From positions 124,001 to 188,000 of the forward strand of contig NW_023503456.1 of assembly GCF_014529535.1 (NCBI RefSeq): a stretch of DNA of 64,000 bases, written 5' to 3'. Position numbers and translations under genes: made by a program. Source of the stretch: Bradysia coprophila. Lineage: Eukaryota; Arthropoda; Insecta; Diptera; Sciaridae. Below the pieces are notes generated by a model. It had not been told where the DNA came from. It did no database searches and was given only the letters and a program-made list of their open reading frames with translations. Below are positions 1 through 10,209 of the stretch, one piece after another (the first letter of the stretch is position 1; every line of letters begins with the position of its first letter).

Positions 1-470
1 AATATACTCGGATACAATCGAATAATCGGATACAATCGAATAATCGGATACAGTCGAATACACTCGGATAGTCGAATATACTCGGAAACAATCGAATAAT
101 CGGATACAGTCAAATATACTCGGATACAATCGAACAGTCGGATACAGTCGAAAACACTCGGATAGTCGAATATACTCGGAAACAATCGAATAATCGGATA
201 CAGTCGAATATACTCGGATACAATCGAACAGTCGAATAGTCGAATACACTCGGACACAATCGAATAGTCGAATACACTCGGACACAATCGAATAGTCGAA
301 TTTACTCGGATACAATCGAATAGTCGGATACAGGCGAATAGTCTTGGATATAGTCAAATAGTTGAAAATACTCGGATATAGTCGAATATACGCGATGTAC
401 TCGAGTATACTCGGGCATACTTAAATATAGTTGGATATAGAATTTGTTTTCTGATGTTTTCAGCTGTGGC
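1..470. repeat. Short-period TCGAATA/TCGGATA minisatellite
   Basis: Head-to-tail variants of a 7-10 base unit (TCGAATA, TCGGATA with CAA, GT or ACT spacers) fill the interval and decay toward the right. The array continues off the left edge of the window. Short ORFs through it are composition artefacts. Confidence 0.9.
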
Positions 471-483
471 CAATTTTGCCCAT

Positions 484-705
484 ACATATACACTGTTATT
501 TTTTATGTACACTGTGGCACTTTTCAGCCAATTTTTCAGTGTACAAACAATTACATTTTGTGTTCATAAAGTAATTTTTAAGTACGAAATGGTTTTCTTT
601 TAGTACAAAATGTATGGTACAAAATGGAAATTGTATGTACAAAATGTCATTTTTTGTGTACAAAAAAGAATTTCATTTGTACAAAGGTCATTCAATTTGT
701 ACAAA
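484..705. repeat. Diverged GTACAAAATG-type repeat
   Basis: GTACAAA/TTGTAC words recur about every 20-30 bases, such as GTACAAAATGTATG and TGTACAAAATGTCA. The repeat runs into the first codons of the F-box-like ORF, so the N-terminus of that ORF is unreliable. Confidence 0.6.
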
Positions 706-1972
706 TAAAATTAAACCTTGTTTGGAGAGTTGTCTTCAACATTTAAATATCGAAGAACTGTTGAACGTTGCGGATTGTAATAAAGAGCTCAGACATGTAG
801 CCATATATTTAATAGCACGGACGTTTAAGGGCCGCCAAGTGACGATAGAATTTAGCAGGGTGTTTGGAAATAGAAGTTTTCTATTGACAATTGATGATAA
901 TTTGTGGATGGGCAGTTTAAGCCTACAGTTTTTACGCTGTTGTGGTGATCTGGTTTCCGGATTAAAAATCACATGGTCAAAACCAAATATTGTTAATCGT
1001 GACCTGATTATCAAATACATAAATGAATATTGTCCTGAGTTCTTAACGAAAATGGAATTTTCCTATTGCAAGGAAGGCAGCTTGAAGGGACTAACAAAGC
1101 CATTCAAGAAAGTCGAAAAACTAAAAATGATTGACACATTTCCACCTGAAAAGAAATTAAGTGAATTGTTCCCAAATTTGCGTGAATTTAGGTATCAAGG
1201 GTGGGATTGCAATCTTATTCCCAATGAAATAATATTTACGGATCACTTCCCTTTGTTGGAACATCTAACGATTTTCGTGCAAGATTGGGGAAAATATTAT
1301 GAAAATGTGGAAATTCTTTTGCGATCCCATCCTCAGTTGAAAAGTTTAAAAGGTAACATACGGTTGGATGTTGTCGTTGGATCGAAAAACAATTTATATG
1401 CAAACGAACATCTTCAAAACTTGGAAAAATTGCATCTGAGTCTGAAAGAGAAACATTTTGTACAAACCATAGAGGAGAGAATTCAGATAAAAAATCTAAG
1501 GGAGCTCGTTCTTCACTTTGAAGGACGAGTATTTAATAGACCTACGATCATACCACTTACAAGTGATAAACTTGAATCATTAGAAATCAAGTATTTTTCT
1601 CATTTAAAGGATACCAGTATTCTCACCAACTCACTGATAGCCAATTATCCGAGCATTAAAAAATTCACATTAAAGTCAAGGCGAATAATGAATGACTTGG
1701 AAATATCAAAATTATTACCGTTACTGAAAGAAATCGATTTTTTATGGTATAACAATTGTTTCACCGTCGATGAAGTAGTTAGTTTCGTTAAAGAGTTTCG
1801 CTCATTGAAGAAATTTCAATTTAAATCTCTACCAGAAATATCTTTGAAGAATCTCATAGCACATTTGGGAAGTGCTTGGTCGGTGTCATTTAAACTATAT
1901 AATAAGTCTCCTATAAGAGAAGAAGAGTTTCTTGGAATTACAATAGAACTCGCTACACTTATTAGAACCTAG
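614..1972 (+). CDS. F-box/leucine-rich-repeat-like protein
   Basis: A single uninterrupted 452-codon ORF. Residues about 36-75 resemble an F-box (CLESCLQHLNIEELLNVAD, then NKELRHVA). The remainder is a series of irregular leucine-rich segments, for example LEKLHLSLKEKHF, LRELVLHFEGR, LESLEIKYFSHL and LKKFQFKSLPEIS, spaced roughly 25-30 residues apart. In this architecture the F-box would bind Skp1 of an SCF ubiquitin ligase and the LRR would present a substrate; that role comes from the family and is not shown here. The first ~30 residues are encoded by GTACAAA repeats, so translation may really begin at a later Met or in an upstream exon. No intron is needed. The ORF sits between a minisatellite and a fold-back, so it could be a retrocopy or a member of a lineage-expanded family. 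No partner gene is adjacent. Confidence 0.6.
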   Translation: MVQNGNCMYKMSFFVYKKEFHLYKGHSICTNKIKPCLESCLQHLNIEELLNVADCNKELRHVAIYLIARTFKGRQVTIEFSRVFGNRSFLLTIDDNLWMGSLSLQFLRCCGDLVSGLKITWSKPNIVNRDLIIKYINEYCPEFLTKMEFSYCKEGSLKGLTKPFKKVEKLKMIDTFPPEKKLSELFPNLREFRYQGWDCNLIPNEIIFTDHFPLLEHLTIFVQDWGKYYENVEILLRSHPQLKSLKGNIRLDVVVGSKNNLYANEHLQNLEKLHLSLKEKHFVQTIEERIQIKNLRELVLHFEGRVFNRPTIIPLTSDKLESLEIKYFSHLKDTSILTNSLIANYPSIKKFTLKSRRIMNDLEISKLLPLLKEIDFLWYNNCFTVDEVVSFVKEFRSLKKFQFKSLPEISLKNLIAHLGSAWSVSFKLYNKSPIREEEFLGITIELATLIRT

Positions 1973-2950
1973 GACACTATTAATTTTATACAATTTTATT
2001 ATTTTGCACATTCCGCTACACGGAAAATTCGGCAAATTCGACATTTGTTGTGTGCTGCATATATTTGCTGCAGACTGAATAATGTTCCCGTGTGTTGTAT
2101 TACAATAAACATGTAATATGAATATTTTCAAAATATAGTTCCGGCAACAATATTATTCAGCTCGTAGGAATATTGTGAGGTTCCCAGGTATATATTTGCT
2201 GTGTGCTGAATTATATCTTCAAATTAGTTGTGGGATGTATTACTTAACTTTACCTGCATGCCGAACATACGCATAAAGATGATTATCAAATCTAATTTTA
2301 TTCCTTCATTTAAAGTTATTTCTATTTTTACCGAATTAATATGCAATGATAATGTTACATTTATATATTTCAATAGAAATTTTGACGAACGAGCTTTTAA
2401 ATCCATTTTCGGTGTTAAAGGCTTTTTAAATGTTAACAGAAATAGTTGGTGGTATTCAGCAATAAATGATGGAATTTGTTTATGTACTGTCCGTTTGACA
2501 AGAGGATCGCCACGGTTCAGCAGGGGGTTTTGAACATTTGTTTTTTACACGTTGGCACACGTGCTCTTGTCAGATTCAAGATTCTTTTTACGAAGGTTAC
2601 GCTGATTATACTTTGTGAAAAAGGCCAATACCTTGCAAATATGTCACATCTTGGACAGAATTTGACACTGCAATATCTGCAATATGAAAAAACTAAATGT
2701 TCGAAACCCCCTGAAACCCCGTGCTTCCACCTACGTAATATACACAAACTAGGTGAGCCAATCTTAATTTATTAATTCGCGTAATAGATGCTTGATAGAT
2801 TTGGGTGGGTGACCGGAAAAAACGTAAGCAAAAAAAAAATCTGTTAGCAATTTAATATGATGAATTTAAATATAAATCTACGGCTAATAACAAATAATAA
2901 TAATAAAATTAAAAAAAAAAATTTTTGAAAAAATTTTTTTGTTTTTTTTT
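1973..2950. other. Intergenic, AT-rich, with GTGTGCTG motifs
   Basis: No convincing gene. GTTGTGTGCTGCATAT at 2047-2062 has an inverted match at 6834-6849. Related TGTGTGCTGAAT words occur at 2090-2215. A poly-A/poly-T tract lies at about 2900-2950, just outside the fold-back arm. Confidence 0.5.
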
Positions 2951-3107
2951 TTGCTACAGTCGAAGAAATTTAGTTTTCGGGTTTTCCAAAGGTATTAATC
3001 CTATTTAACCCACACTTTATCCCACAACAATGGAATCCACAAATTTAAATTTAGTTAACACAACGGTCACAATGACGGCGCTGCAGTCACGATTTCAAAA
3101 TGTGATA

Positions 3108-4227
3108 TAGGGTGGCTAAACTAAATTTTGGTTTTAGCTACATTTTCTCTTGGTTTTTAATTATTACATCAGGCTTTTAAATTAAGAGTAAGGTAAGCGA
3201 GGGTATAGCTGACCGTGTAGGTGTACCTGACCAGCTATATTATTTATCTGTTTTGGAAAATAATTACAAATGAAAATACGCAAATTAACGTTATAATTAA
3301 TCTTTAGAGCCTAAAGATTAATTTTTTCATGAAAATAATGCGATTATTATGTTTACTTATTTGATAAAACCATAAAATGAAACCATATCAGTACAAAGTT
3401 GCACAATTCTTAAGAAAATCGAAAGATCGGTGTGGTCTAATTTAAGGTTTTTATTGACAAAAGAATTATTAATGGACAAAGTTTTGGTGTTTTTAGGTAG
3501 TAAATAGTTCGACAATTAATATTATTAACATAAATAGCGTCTAAAAGTTAATATTTGATTAATTACATGGTGGTCAAAACATTGCATCAAAAATATGCCA
3601 TGTTTGTGTAGTTGACCGCACCAAATTCCGTACATTTTTCTTCATGTGACAAATTCACCTTCCATGTGCATTGTTGTGTACAAAATGATGTGATTAAAAT
3701 TCGTTGATATTTTGTGTTTTTATGAGTTTTTATCATTGAAATTGGTTAATATCAGTGAATTACGAGTGAAAATGTGTCGAATAATGCGAAATTATTGCGA
3801 AAAATGTGAAAAATGTCTTAATTTTGTAGCGGTCAACTACTGCAACAAGACTGGTCAGGTATAAAAACATCCGTTTTTTAGTGGTCAGCTACTGCATCAA
3901 AAACAGTGCTTCAGTAAAATCAGTTTTTTACAATAAAAATTAATTAATTGTCAATATTTCTGATATTCTACGGAATGGGAACAGATCAAATTAAATTCTG
4001 ACGAAGGAAAAACTTAGCTTCATCGAAACCATTTTGAGATACTGATGACCAAAGTTGAAAAATTGCTTAGCCGGTCAGCTACTACCTCGCTTACCTTATC
4101 TTTATGCAATATAAACCGTTTGAGTTTGAAAAAAGATGTTTTGTATCAGTGAACGATATAGGAAAGCGTTCAGTACGTCTTAACAAACAAAAGAACGTAA
4201 AACATATTTGTACATTTAGCCACCCTA
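3108..4227. mobile_element. 212-bp MITE, interrupted copy (left arm)
   Basis: Ends TAGGGTGGCTAAA and TTTAGCCACCCTA. After removing the 906-base insertion and one TA the length is 212 bases, equal to the intact copy at 6272-6483. The outermost TA at each end is compatible with TA target duplication. Confidence 0.8.
3191..4096. mobile_element. 906-bp non-autonomous TA-inserting element (nested)
   Basis: The ends are inverted: AGGTAAGCGAGG...TAGCTGACC on the left and GGTCAGCTACTACCTCGC then TTACCT on the right. The element is flanked by TA at 3189-3190 and 4097-4098. The other fold-back arm keeps the uninterrupted site (AAGAGTATCTTT read on that strand) with a single TA. Duplication of TA is typical of Tc1/mariner-type transposition. 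No transposase ORF is present. Confidence 0.9.
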
Positions 4228-6271
4228 CGTCCGTCATCGCATCTATTGTCTTCAAAAACATATTGTGTGGTTGTCATGATATGTATCAGAAGTTTGTTTA
4301 TTTATGTGTCTCATCTAAAATGCTCACCAGCAAAATTTTGATCATTAAATTCAACGGCAAAATTGATCTAAGTGTTAAAATAATTGTGAATAATAGTGAA
4401 GTTACTGTGGTTTTGTTTTCTCCTCATAAAGGAATTTGCATCAGTTCGCTGTAAAGTGCGGAGCACCATTAGAAAAAAAAAACTTTTCGCTTAAGAATGA
4501 TCAGAAAGTTGCTGGACGCAGTAGCTACATCTAATGCTTTGCAGGATCAAGAACCGTCCATTTAAAATCTTCACAATCATCATTTCAACTAAAGGGTTTT
4601 TTTCGCTAAAGCTCGTAGCCGTCATGAATCAAGATTCCCGTGAAGAATCGCCAAAGTAAAATCGCCAAAAATTAAAAATCGGCAAGGTGTGAAGAAACGC
4701 CGACAGAAACAAAGAATGATAAATTTGTCTTTGTTGCGTTTCTTCACACTTTGGCGATTCTTCGTGGTGATTAAACAAATCAACCACAAATGATGATGAT
4801 TTTGTTCAATCCTTGGAAATTTATCCTTTTACGTAATTTATCTCAAAGGAGTTATTTGTTCGAAGCTAGTGAATCTATCCTTTTATAAAAGTTACGAAAT
4901 GCTGCCTGGTTCGATCCTAAGGAAACTCTTATTTTATGTCAGGTAACGTAAAGGCATCTTGTTCAATCCTAAGGAATTCATACTTTAACGAAATAAAGGA
5001 TCTCGAGGAAACCATCATTTTACGAAAGATAATGTAAAGACATTTCAAAAACGTATTTTTACACTTTGGCGTTTCTTCACACTCAGGCGATTTTTCTCTT
5101 CTTCACGCTCTGTCGATTTTTCTTGGCAATTCATCATTATGGTTGATTTGTTAAATCAACAAGAAAAATCTTCAAAGAGTAAAGAAACTTCAAGGATCAT
5201 AGAGAATTGAAAATTTGTCTTTATGGCGTTTCTTCAGGTCTATTTTTTTCGCCAAAGTGTGAAGAAACTCCAAAATATGACAAATCACCAAAAAATACAA
5301 TATTGTCGATTTGACTTTGGCGATACTTCACGGCTTCTGGATGGAGGGGAACTTCCAGAAGATTTTTTTTTTCTTCAAAAAACGCAACTCTTAGCCCAAC
5401 TTTTTATTTAGAAAAAGATTGTACGGGACAGTATGTTCTACGAAGTCAAAATATAATTACGGACAACAACTAAACTAATAATGTTTCTGAGGATTTTCAT
5501 CTTAATATCTTCATGAAGTTACAAATTATCCACAGAAAATTTTATTACCCTAGAACGAGGTCGTTCAATACAATAAATTAAATAGAAAACAGATTTGGAA
5601 ATTGTTCTTTTGTCTAAAATTTGATATTAAAATTCTTTGGAAATCGTAACAACAAGCATAACTGCATGAGCAGGCCTTTATAAATCAGGAACTTTGAAGT
5701 TCGTCATATTCATATTCTTATCTTATTCCTGACCAGATTCTGTTTTCATGATTTAGCTCAATCATGAGCTTCACTTATACAAAGAGTTGAATTTATTTAC
5801 TATGCCAAATTGTAATTCGGCGAAAAAGAATGTTCCGAAGTTCCGAATCTGCGAGCGAACTTCCGTTTCGTTAAAAAAAACCTTTAGTTGAAATGATGAT
5901 TGTGAAGATTTCAAATGGACGGCTCTTGGTGTTTCTCTAATTTTTATTCTTGATCCTGCAAAGCATTAGATGTAGCTACTGCGTCCAGCAACTTTTTGAT
6001 CATTCTTAAGCGACAAGTTTTTTTTTCTAATGGTGCTCCGCACTTTACAGCGAACTGATGCAAATTCCTTTATGAGGAGAAAACAAAACCACAGTAACTT
6101 CACTATTATTCACAATTATTTTAACATTTAGATCAATTTTGCCGTTGAATTTAATGATCAAAATTTTGCTGGCGAGCATTTTAGATGAGACACATAAATA
6201 AACAAGCTTCTGATACATATCATGACAACCACACAATATGTTTTTGAAGACAATAGATGCGATGACGGAGG

Positions 6272-6483
6272 TAGGGTGGCTAAATGTACAAATATGTTGT
6301 ACGTTCTTTTGTTTGTTGAGACGTACTGAACGCTTTCCTATATCGTTCACTGATACAAAACATCTTTTTTCAAACTCAAACGGTTTATATTGCATAAAGA
6401 TACTCTTAATTTAAAAGCCTAATGTAATTATTAAAAACCAAGAGAAAATGTAGCTAAAACCAAAATTTAGTTTAGCCACCCTA
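6272..6483. mobile_element. 212-bp MITE, intact copy (right arm)
   Basis: Bounded by TAGGGTGGCTAAA and its inverted copy. It is the reverse-complement partner of the interrupted copy in the left arm, so this MITE was present before the arm was duplicated by inversion. Confidence 0.8.
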
Positions 6484-6637
6484 TATCACATTTTGAAATC
6501 GTGACTGCAGCGCCGTCATTGTGACCGTTGTGTTAACTAAATTTAAATTTGTGGATTCCATTGTTGTGGGATAAAGTGTGGGGTAAATAGGATTAATACC
6601 TTTGGAAAACCCGAAAACTAAATTTCTTCGACTGTAA

Positions 6638-7127
6638 CGCAAATAAAATTGATAAAGTTAATTAAATCAATTTCTTCTATTAAACGATAAATCAGGTTGT
6701 TTATTGAATTGAAAAAAATGGCGTCATTTTATATTATAAAACAGGCATACAGCTAAGACCTGCACGCTGAAAAATAATATCCAGCACACAACAACAATAT
6801 TCATTAGGCGGGCATTGTATGATCCTCAGATCAATATGCAGCACACAACTAATGTTCTATAATCGTGAAGCTGTTCCCGATTTCTTCGTCTGGGGTGCAT
6901 ATATGAGTTTTCCGTGTAAGAAGTGGAAAACACACTTTGTGCACAATGTGCTAACTGTTATTTTCCCATACGGTTATTATAAAGCGCGAGTTATTAAATT
7001 CGAATTGTCAGTTATGAGAAAATCAGGTATCAGAAAAAATAATGAATTTGTCAGTTAAAAAAATTATTTTGTCAGTAAATAAATTAATTTGCGTAAATTA
7101 AAAGACAATTCAAACGCGAGGTAAAAC
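6638..7127. other. AT-rich intergenic stretch
   Basis: No gene seen. GCAGCACACAAC words occur at 6780-6850 in inverted orientation to those near 2050. Further right the sequence is a low-complexity series of GTCAGTTA/AAATTAATTT words. Confidence 0.5.
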
Positions 7128-8577
7128 GAGCCATCAGAACAGTCGGAGCGTTTGCTGCGACTGAGCCCCGTACAAACCCGTATATCTATTGCGTACATGA
7201 CCCTAGTGCGTCTGTCACCCTACTTTGACCGTAAGCCTATTACGCCGGTTAATGTAGTTAAAGTAAAATTATTATGTAATGTGTACATCTTAGAAATTGC
7301 GCATAGCGCAATTACGAAGCCCCGTACGACGTTCCTTTCAAATGAAACAAAATTTCAAATCGCCCTAAAATTTTAATTTATTGAGTATAAATACAAATAG
7401 GGCCCTAGTACCGGCCTTAGTCCGAGGACCCAAATTTAATTTTTTTTTTCAACTACATTCTATTCGTCCTTTTATTACCTTCCAAATGAAACAAAAATTA
7501 CGAAAAACGGATGAAATTTGCTCGAGTTATATGTAAAATACACATAGGGCCCTAGTAGCGGCTTAGTCCGAGGACCCAAATTTAATTTTTTTTCAACAAC
7601 ATTCTATTCGGCCTTTGATTACCTTCCAAATAAAACAATAATTACGACATACGGATGAAATTTACTCGAGTTGTATGTAAAATACACATAGGGCCCTAGT
7701 AGTGGCCTTAGTCCAAGGACCCAAATTTATTTTTTTTTCAACAACATTCTATTCGGCCTTTGATTACCTTTCAAATGAAACAAAAATTAGGAAAATCGGA
7801 TCAAATTTACTCGAGTTATATGCAAAATACACATAGGGCCCTAGTAGTGGCCTTAGTCCAAGGACCCAAATTTAATTTTTTTTCAACAACATTCTATTCG
7901 GCCTTTGATTACCTTTCAAATGAAACAAAAATTAGGAAAATCGGATCAAATTTACTCGAGTTATATGCAAAATACACATAGGGCCCTAGTAGTGGCCTTA
8001 GTCCAAGGACCCAAATTTAATTTTTTTTCAACAACATTCTATTCGGCCTTTGATTACCTTTCAAATGAAACAAAAATTAGGAAAATCGGATCAAATTTAC
8101 TCGAGTTATATGCAAAATACACTTAGGGCCGAATAGCTTTTCACTTCTAAGGCCCTAACTCACGGTCCACTCACCCGATTTTAAAAAACTTTTTTTTCCT
8201 GGATTGGTATTAACAATACCTATCATTTGTGTCATTTATATTTCCATCGTTTATTTTGCCACAAATAACACCAAAAGACCTTAAATCACTTATGTGGCCC
8301 TAACTCACGAAGGGCCGACCGGAATATGCCCATCTTCGAACTTAGCCTCACTATTTTGACTATCTTTCAGGGATTTTTTTTTTTTTGAAATCGGATTTGA
8401 TTTACTCAAGATATCGACGTGACAGACAGACGGACAGACGGCCCAAATTTTTATTGCGGATTCGTCATCTATGAACATAGGCAAACACTTTGCCCTTACC
8501 GTCTGCTTCGAATTCCATCAATTACACACGGCATCGTAATCCTATAAGCCCCTTCGTACTTCGTACGGGGCTAAAAA
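7128..8577. mobile_element. TAGCCCCGTACGAAG-family element with ~145-bp tandem repeats
   Basis: The left segment (CATCAGAACAGTCGGAGCG, then GAGCCCCGTACAAACC) matches 56.73 kb. About five ~145-base tandem units fill 7390-8140, each with CATAGGGCCCTAGTAGTGG, CAAGGACCCAAATTT and ACTCGAGTTATATG. The distal segment (GGACAGACGG, then ATTGCGGATTCGTCATC) ends in CTTCGTACGGGGCTA. The same modular order appears at 56.6-61.0 kb. No protein is encoded; repeated 73-aa ORFs simply reflect the unit. Confidence 0.85.
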
Positions 8578-10209
8578 TAAATTTGTTAGGAATAAAATTT
8601 AATTTGTCAGTTATAAAAGTAAGAAGTTCAGCTTAGAACAAATTAGAACGCGAGTTATAAAATAAGAAATACAAGTTATTAAATTAAAATTGTTAGTTAG
8701 AAGAAAAATCGAAATCAGCAATATCAAATATAATAATTAATTTGTCAGTTAGAAATTAAAGAGAAATAATAATTGTGAATTAAAAAATTGAATTTGTCAT
8801 TTATAAAAAAAAATCCATCACAACTTTGATATCCCATCACGACTTTCCGAACATATACGAACTTGCCTATGGCGTAAGCCGGGCGCCGGAACAACTGCGG
8901 TATGTAGCCTCGATGCAATCAAATTTCTCGCACAAAAAAGCTAAACCAATCGCCCAAATTGGCTCCCACAAAAATACATGCCAAAATAAAGTCTCAAAAG
9001 TTCGAAATTTAATCTAAGCCAACTTTCAGCTCAACAAGGAGCGAAGAATTTTGAAAAAATATTTTTGGGACCAGGCATATAAAAAAATATTTCACTGGGA
9101 GATGCGTCCGATTTCAGTAGGTTCACTTTCAAAAGAATCCCTCTAGCCAATTAATATACGTGTGTTTCGCGTCCCATTTTCTTAAATTTCTTGTCAGAAA
9201 AAAAATCGTTTTTAAATATAACTTTTAATTTATTCAATTATTTTATTTATTTTGTCAGATTAGTTAGTGCAAATTTAAATTGTAGATTTTACTAATAATT
9301 TCTTCCAGGTATTATTTTCAGATTTCGTAAGTAATTTTATAGAATTTGTCAGTTAAAAAATTGAAATAACATGTCGAGTTCGAGTGTAACTGACTGAATA
9401 CATTTTTAGCTTACAAATTAATACAATAACTAACATTTTGATTAAAATAACTGACAAATTGAATTAATTGAGTCATTTATTGAATTAAATACCTGAAAAA
9501 AATGAATAAAATGACAAATTCTATAAAATAACTCACAAATTGAATAAAATAACTGCCGGTTTATGAGAGTCCTTTTCCCATACAAAATATTGTGTGTGTG
9601 TGTGTGTGTGTTTTGCAACGTCAAATAGGTATGCAACTACACGAGTCAAAATAACACTTTCAAACCTCGTTGCTTAAAACGCTTAAAACACACTCGTCAG
9701 TTCGGCTCATATCACAAATTGATCCCTCATGTAATGAATAACATTCACCGCAACCAATGTAATCTACTATTATTTGTTTGGGTGTATGTGTATGGGGTAT
9801 GGTCGACATCTGTCGGAAAGAAGTGGTTGTTGTGGGAGGGGACCCTTTTAGGAATCAATAAATTAGAATTAGTGTGTAAACATTTCAGAGAGTCATTCAA
9901 ACCATCGTTAGCGCAAACTTATTATGTGAAATTCGACAAAATTAGAAAATAAAATGAAATTCTATGGATTATTTGTGACCTTTTCTGACAAATGATAAAA
10001 TCTCGTGATAGTCGGTCAGGGGTCTGTCAGCTCATTGTTTTATTTTTTTACTACCTCGGCGCACACATACACTTCTATCAACCGCATAGCTAACTTCATT
10101 GCGCTCAACTGACATATTCGTTTTTTAATTTTAAACAATAAGCAACTAACGACTCCGGAATTTTGATTTCAATCAATTTTCTAATAATCAGAAAAATTAT
10201 TTCATTAAA
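8578..10209. other. AT-rich intergenic DNA with a (TG)n microsatellite
   Basis: AATTTGTCAGTTA-like words recur at 8580-8800 and 9230-9560. A (TG)n run lies at about 9590-9612. No supported gene. The 5' end of the P-type element should lie in or near this stretch, but I could not identify its terminal inverted repeat. Confidence 0.5.

Larger units (their letters stand above)
2955..6637. repeat. Large fold-back (inverted repeat) element
   Basis: The left arm (about 2955-4600) and right arm (about 5875-6637) are reverse complements. The outer edges are TACAGTCGAAGAAATTTAG and its complement. The inner edges are CAACTAAAGG and its complement. Each arm is about 745 bases once the 906-base insertion in the left arm is removed. 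The ~1.27-kb spacer contains scattered direct and inverted copies of a CGCCAAAGTGTGAAGAAAC-like word. No transposase is encoded. Confidence 0.9.

Noticed and set aside
4104..6395. Two 116-codon ORFs with nearly identical products (4104-4454 plus, 6045-6395 minus)
   Set aside because: They are the two arms of the fold-back and each runs across the boundary of the 212-bp MITE. The similarity comes from the inverted duplication, not from a gene.
7760..8126. Repeated identical 73-codon ORFs
   Set aside because: Successive ~145-bp tandem units produce overlapping copies of the same reading frame; not genes.
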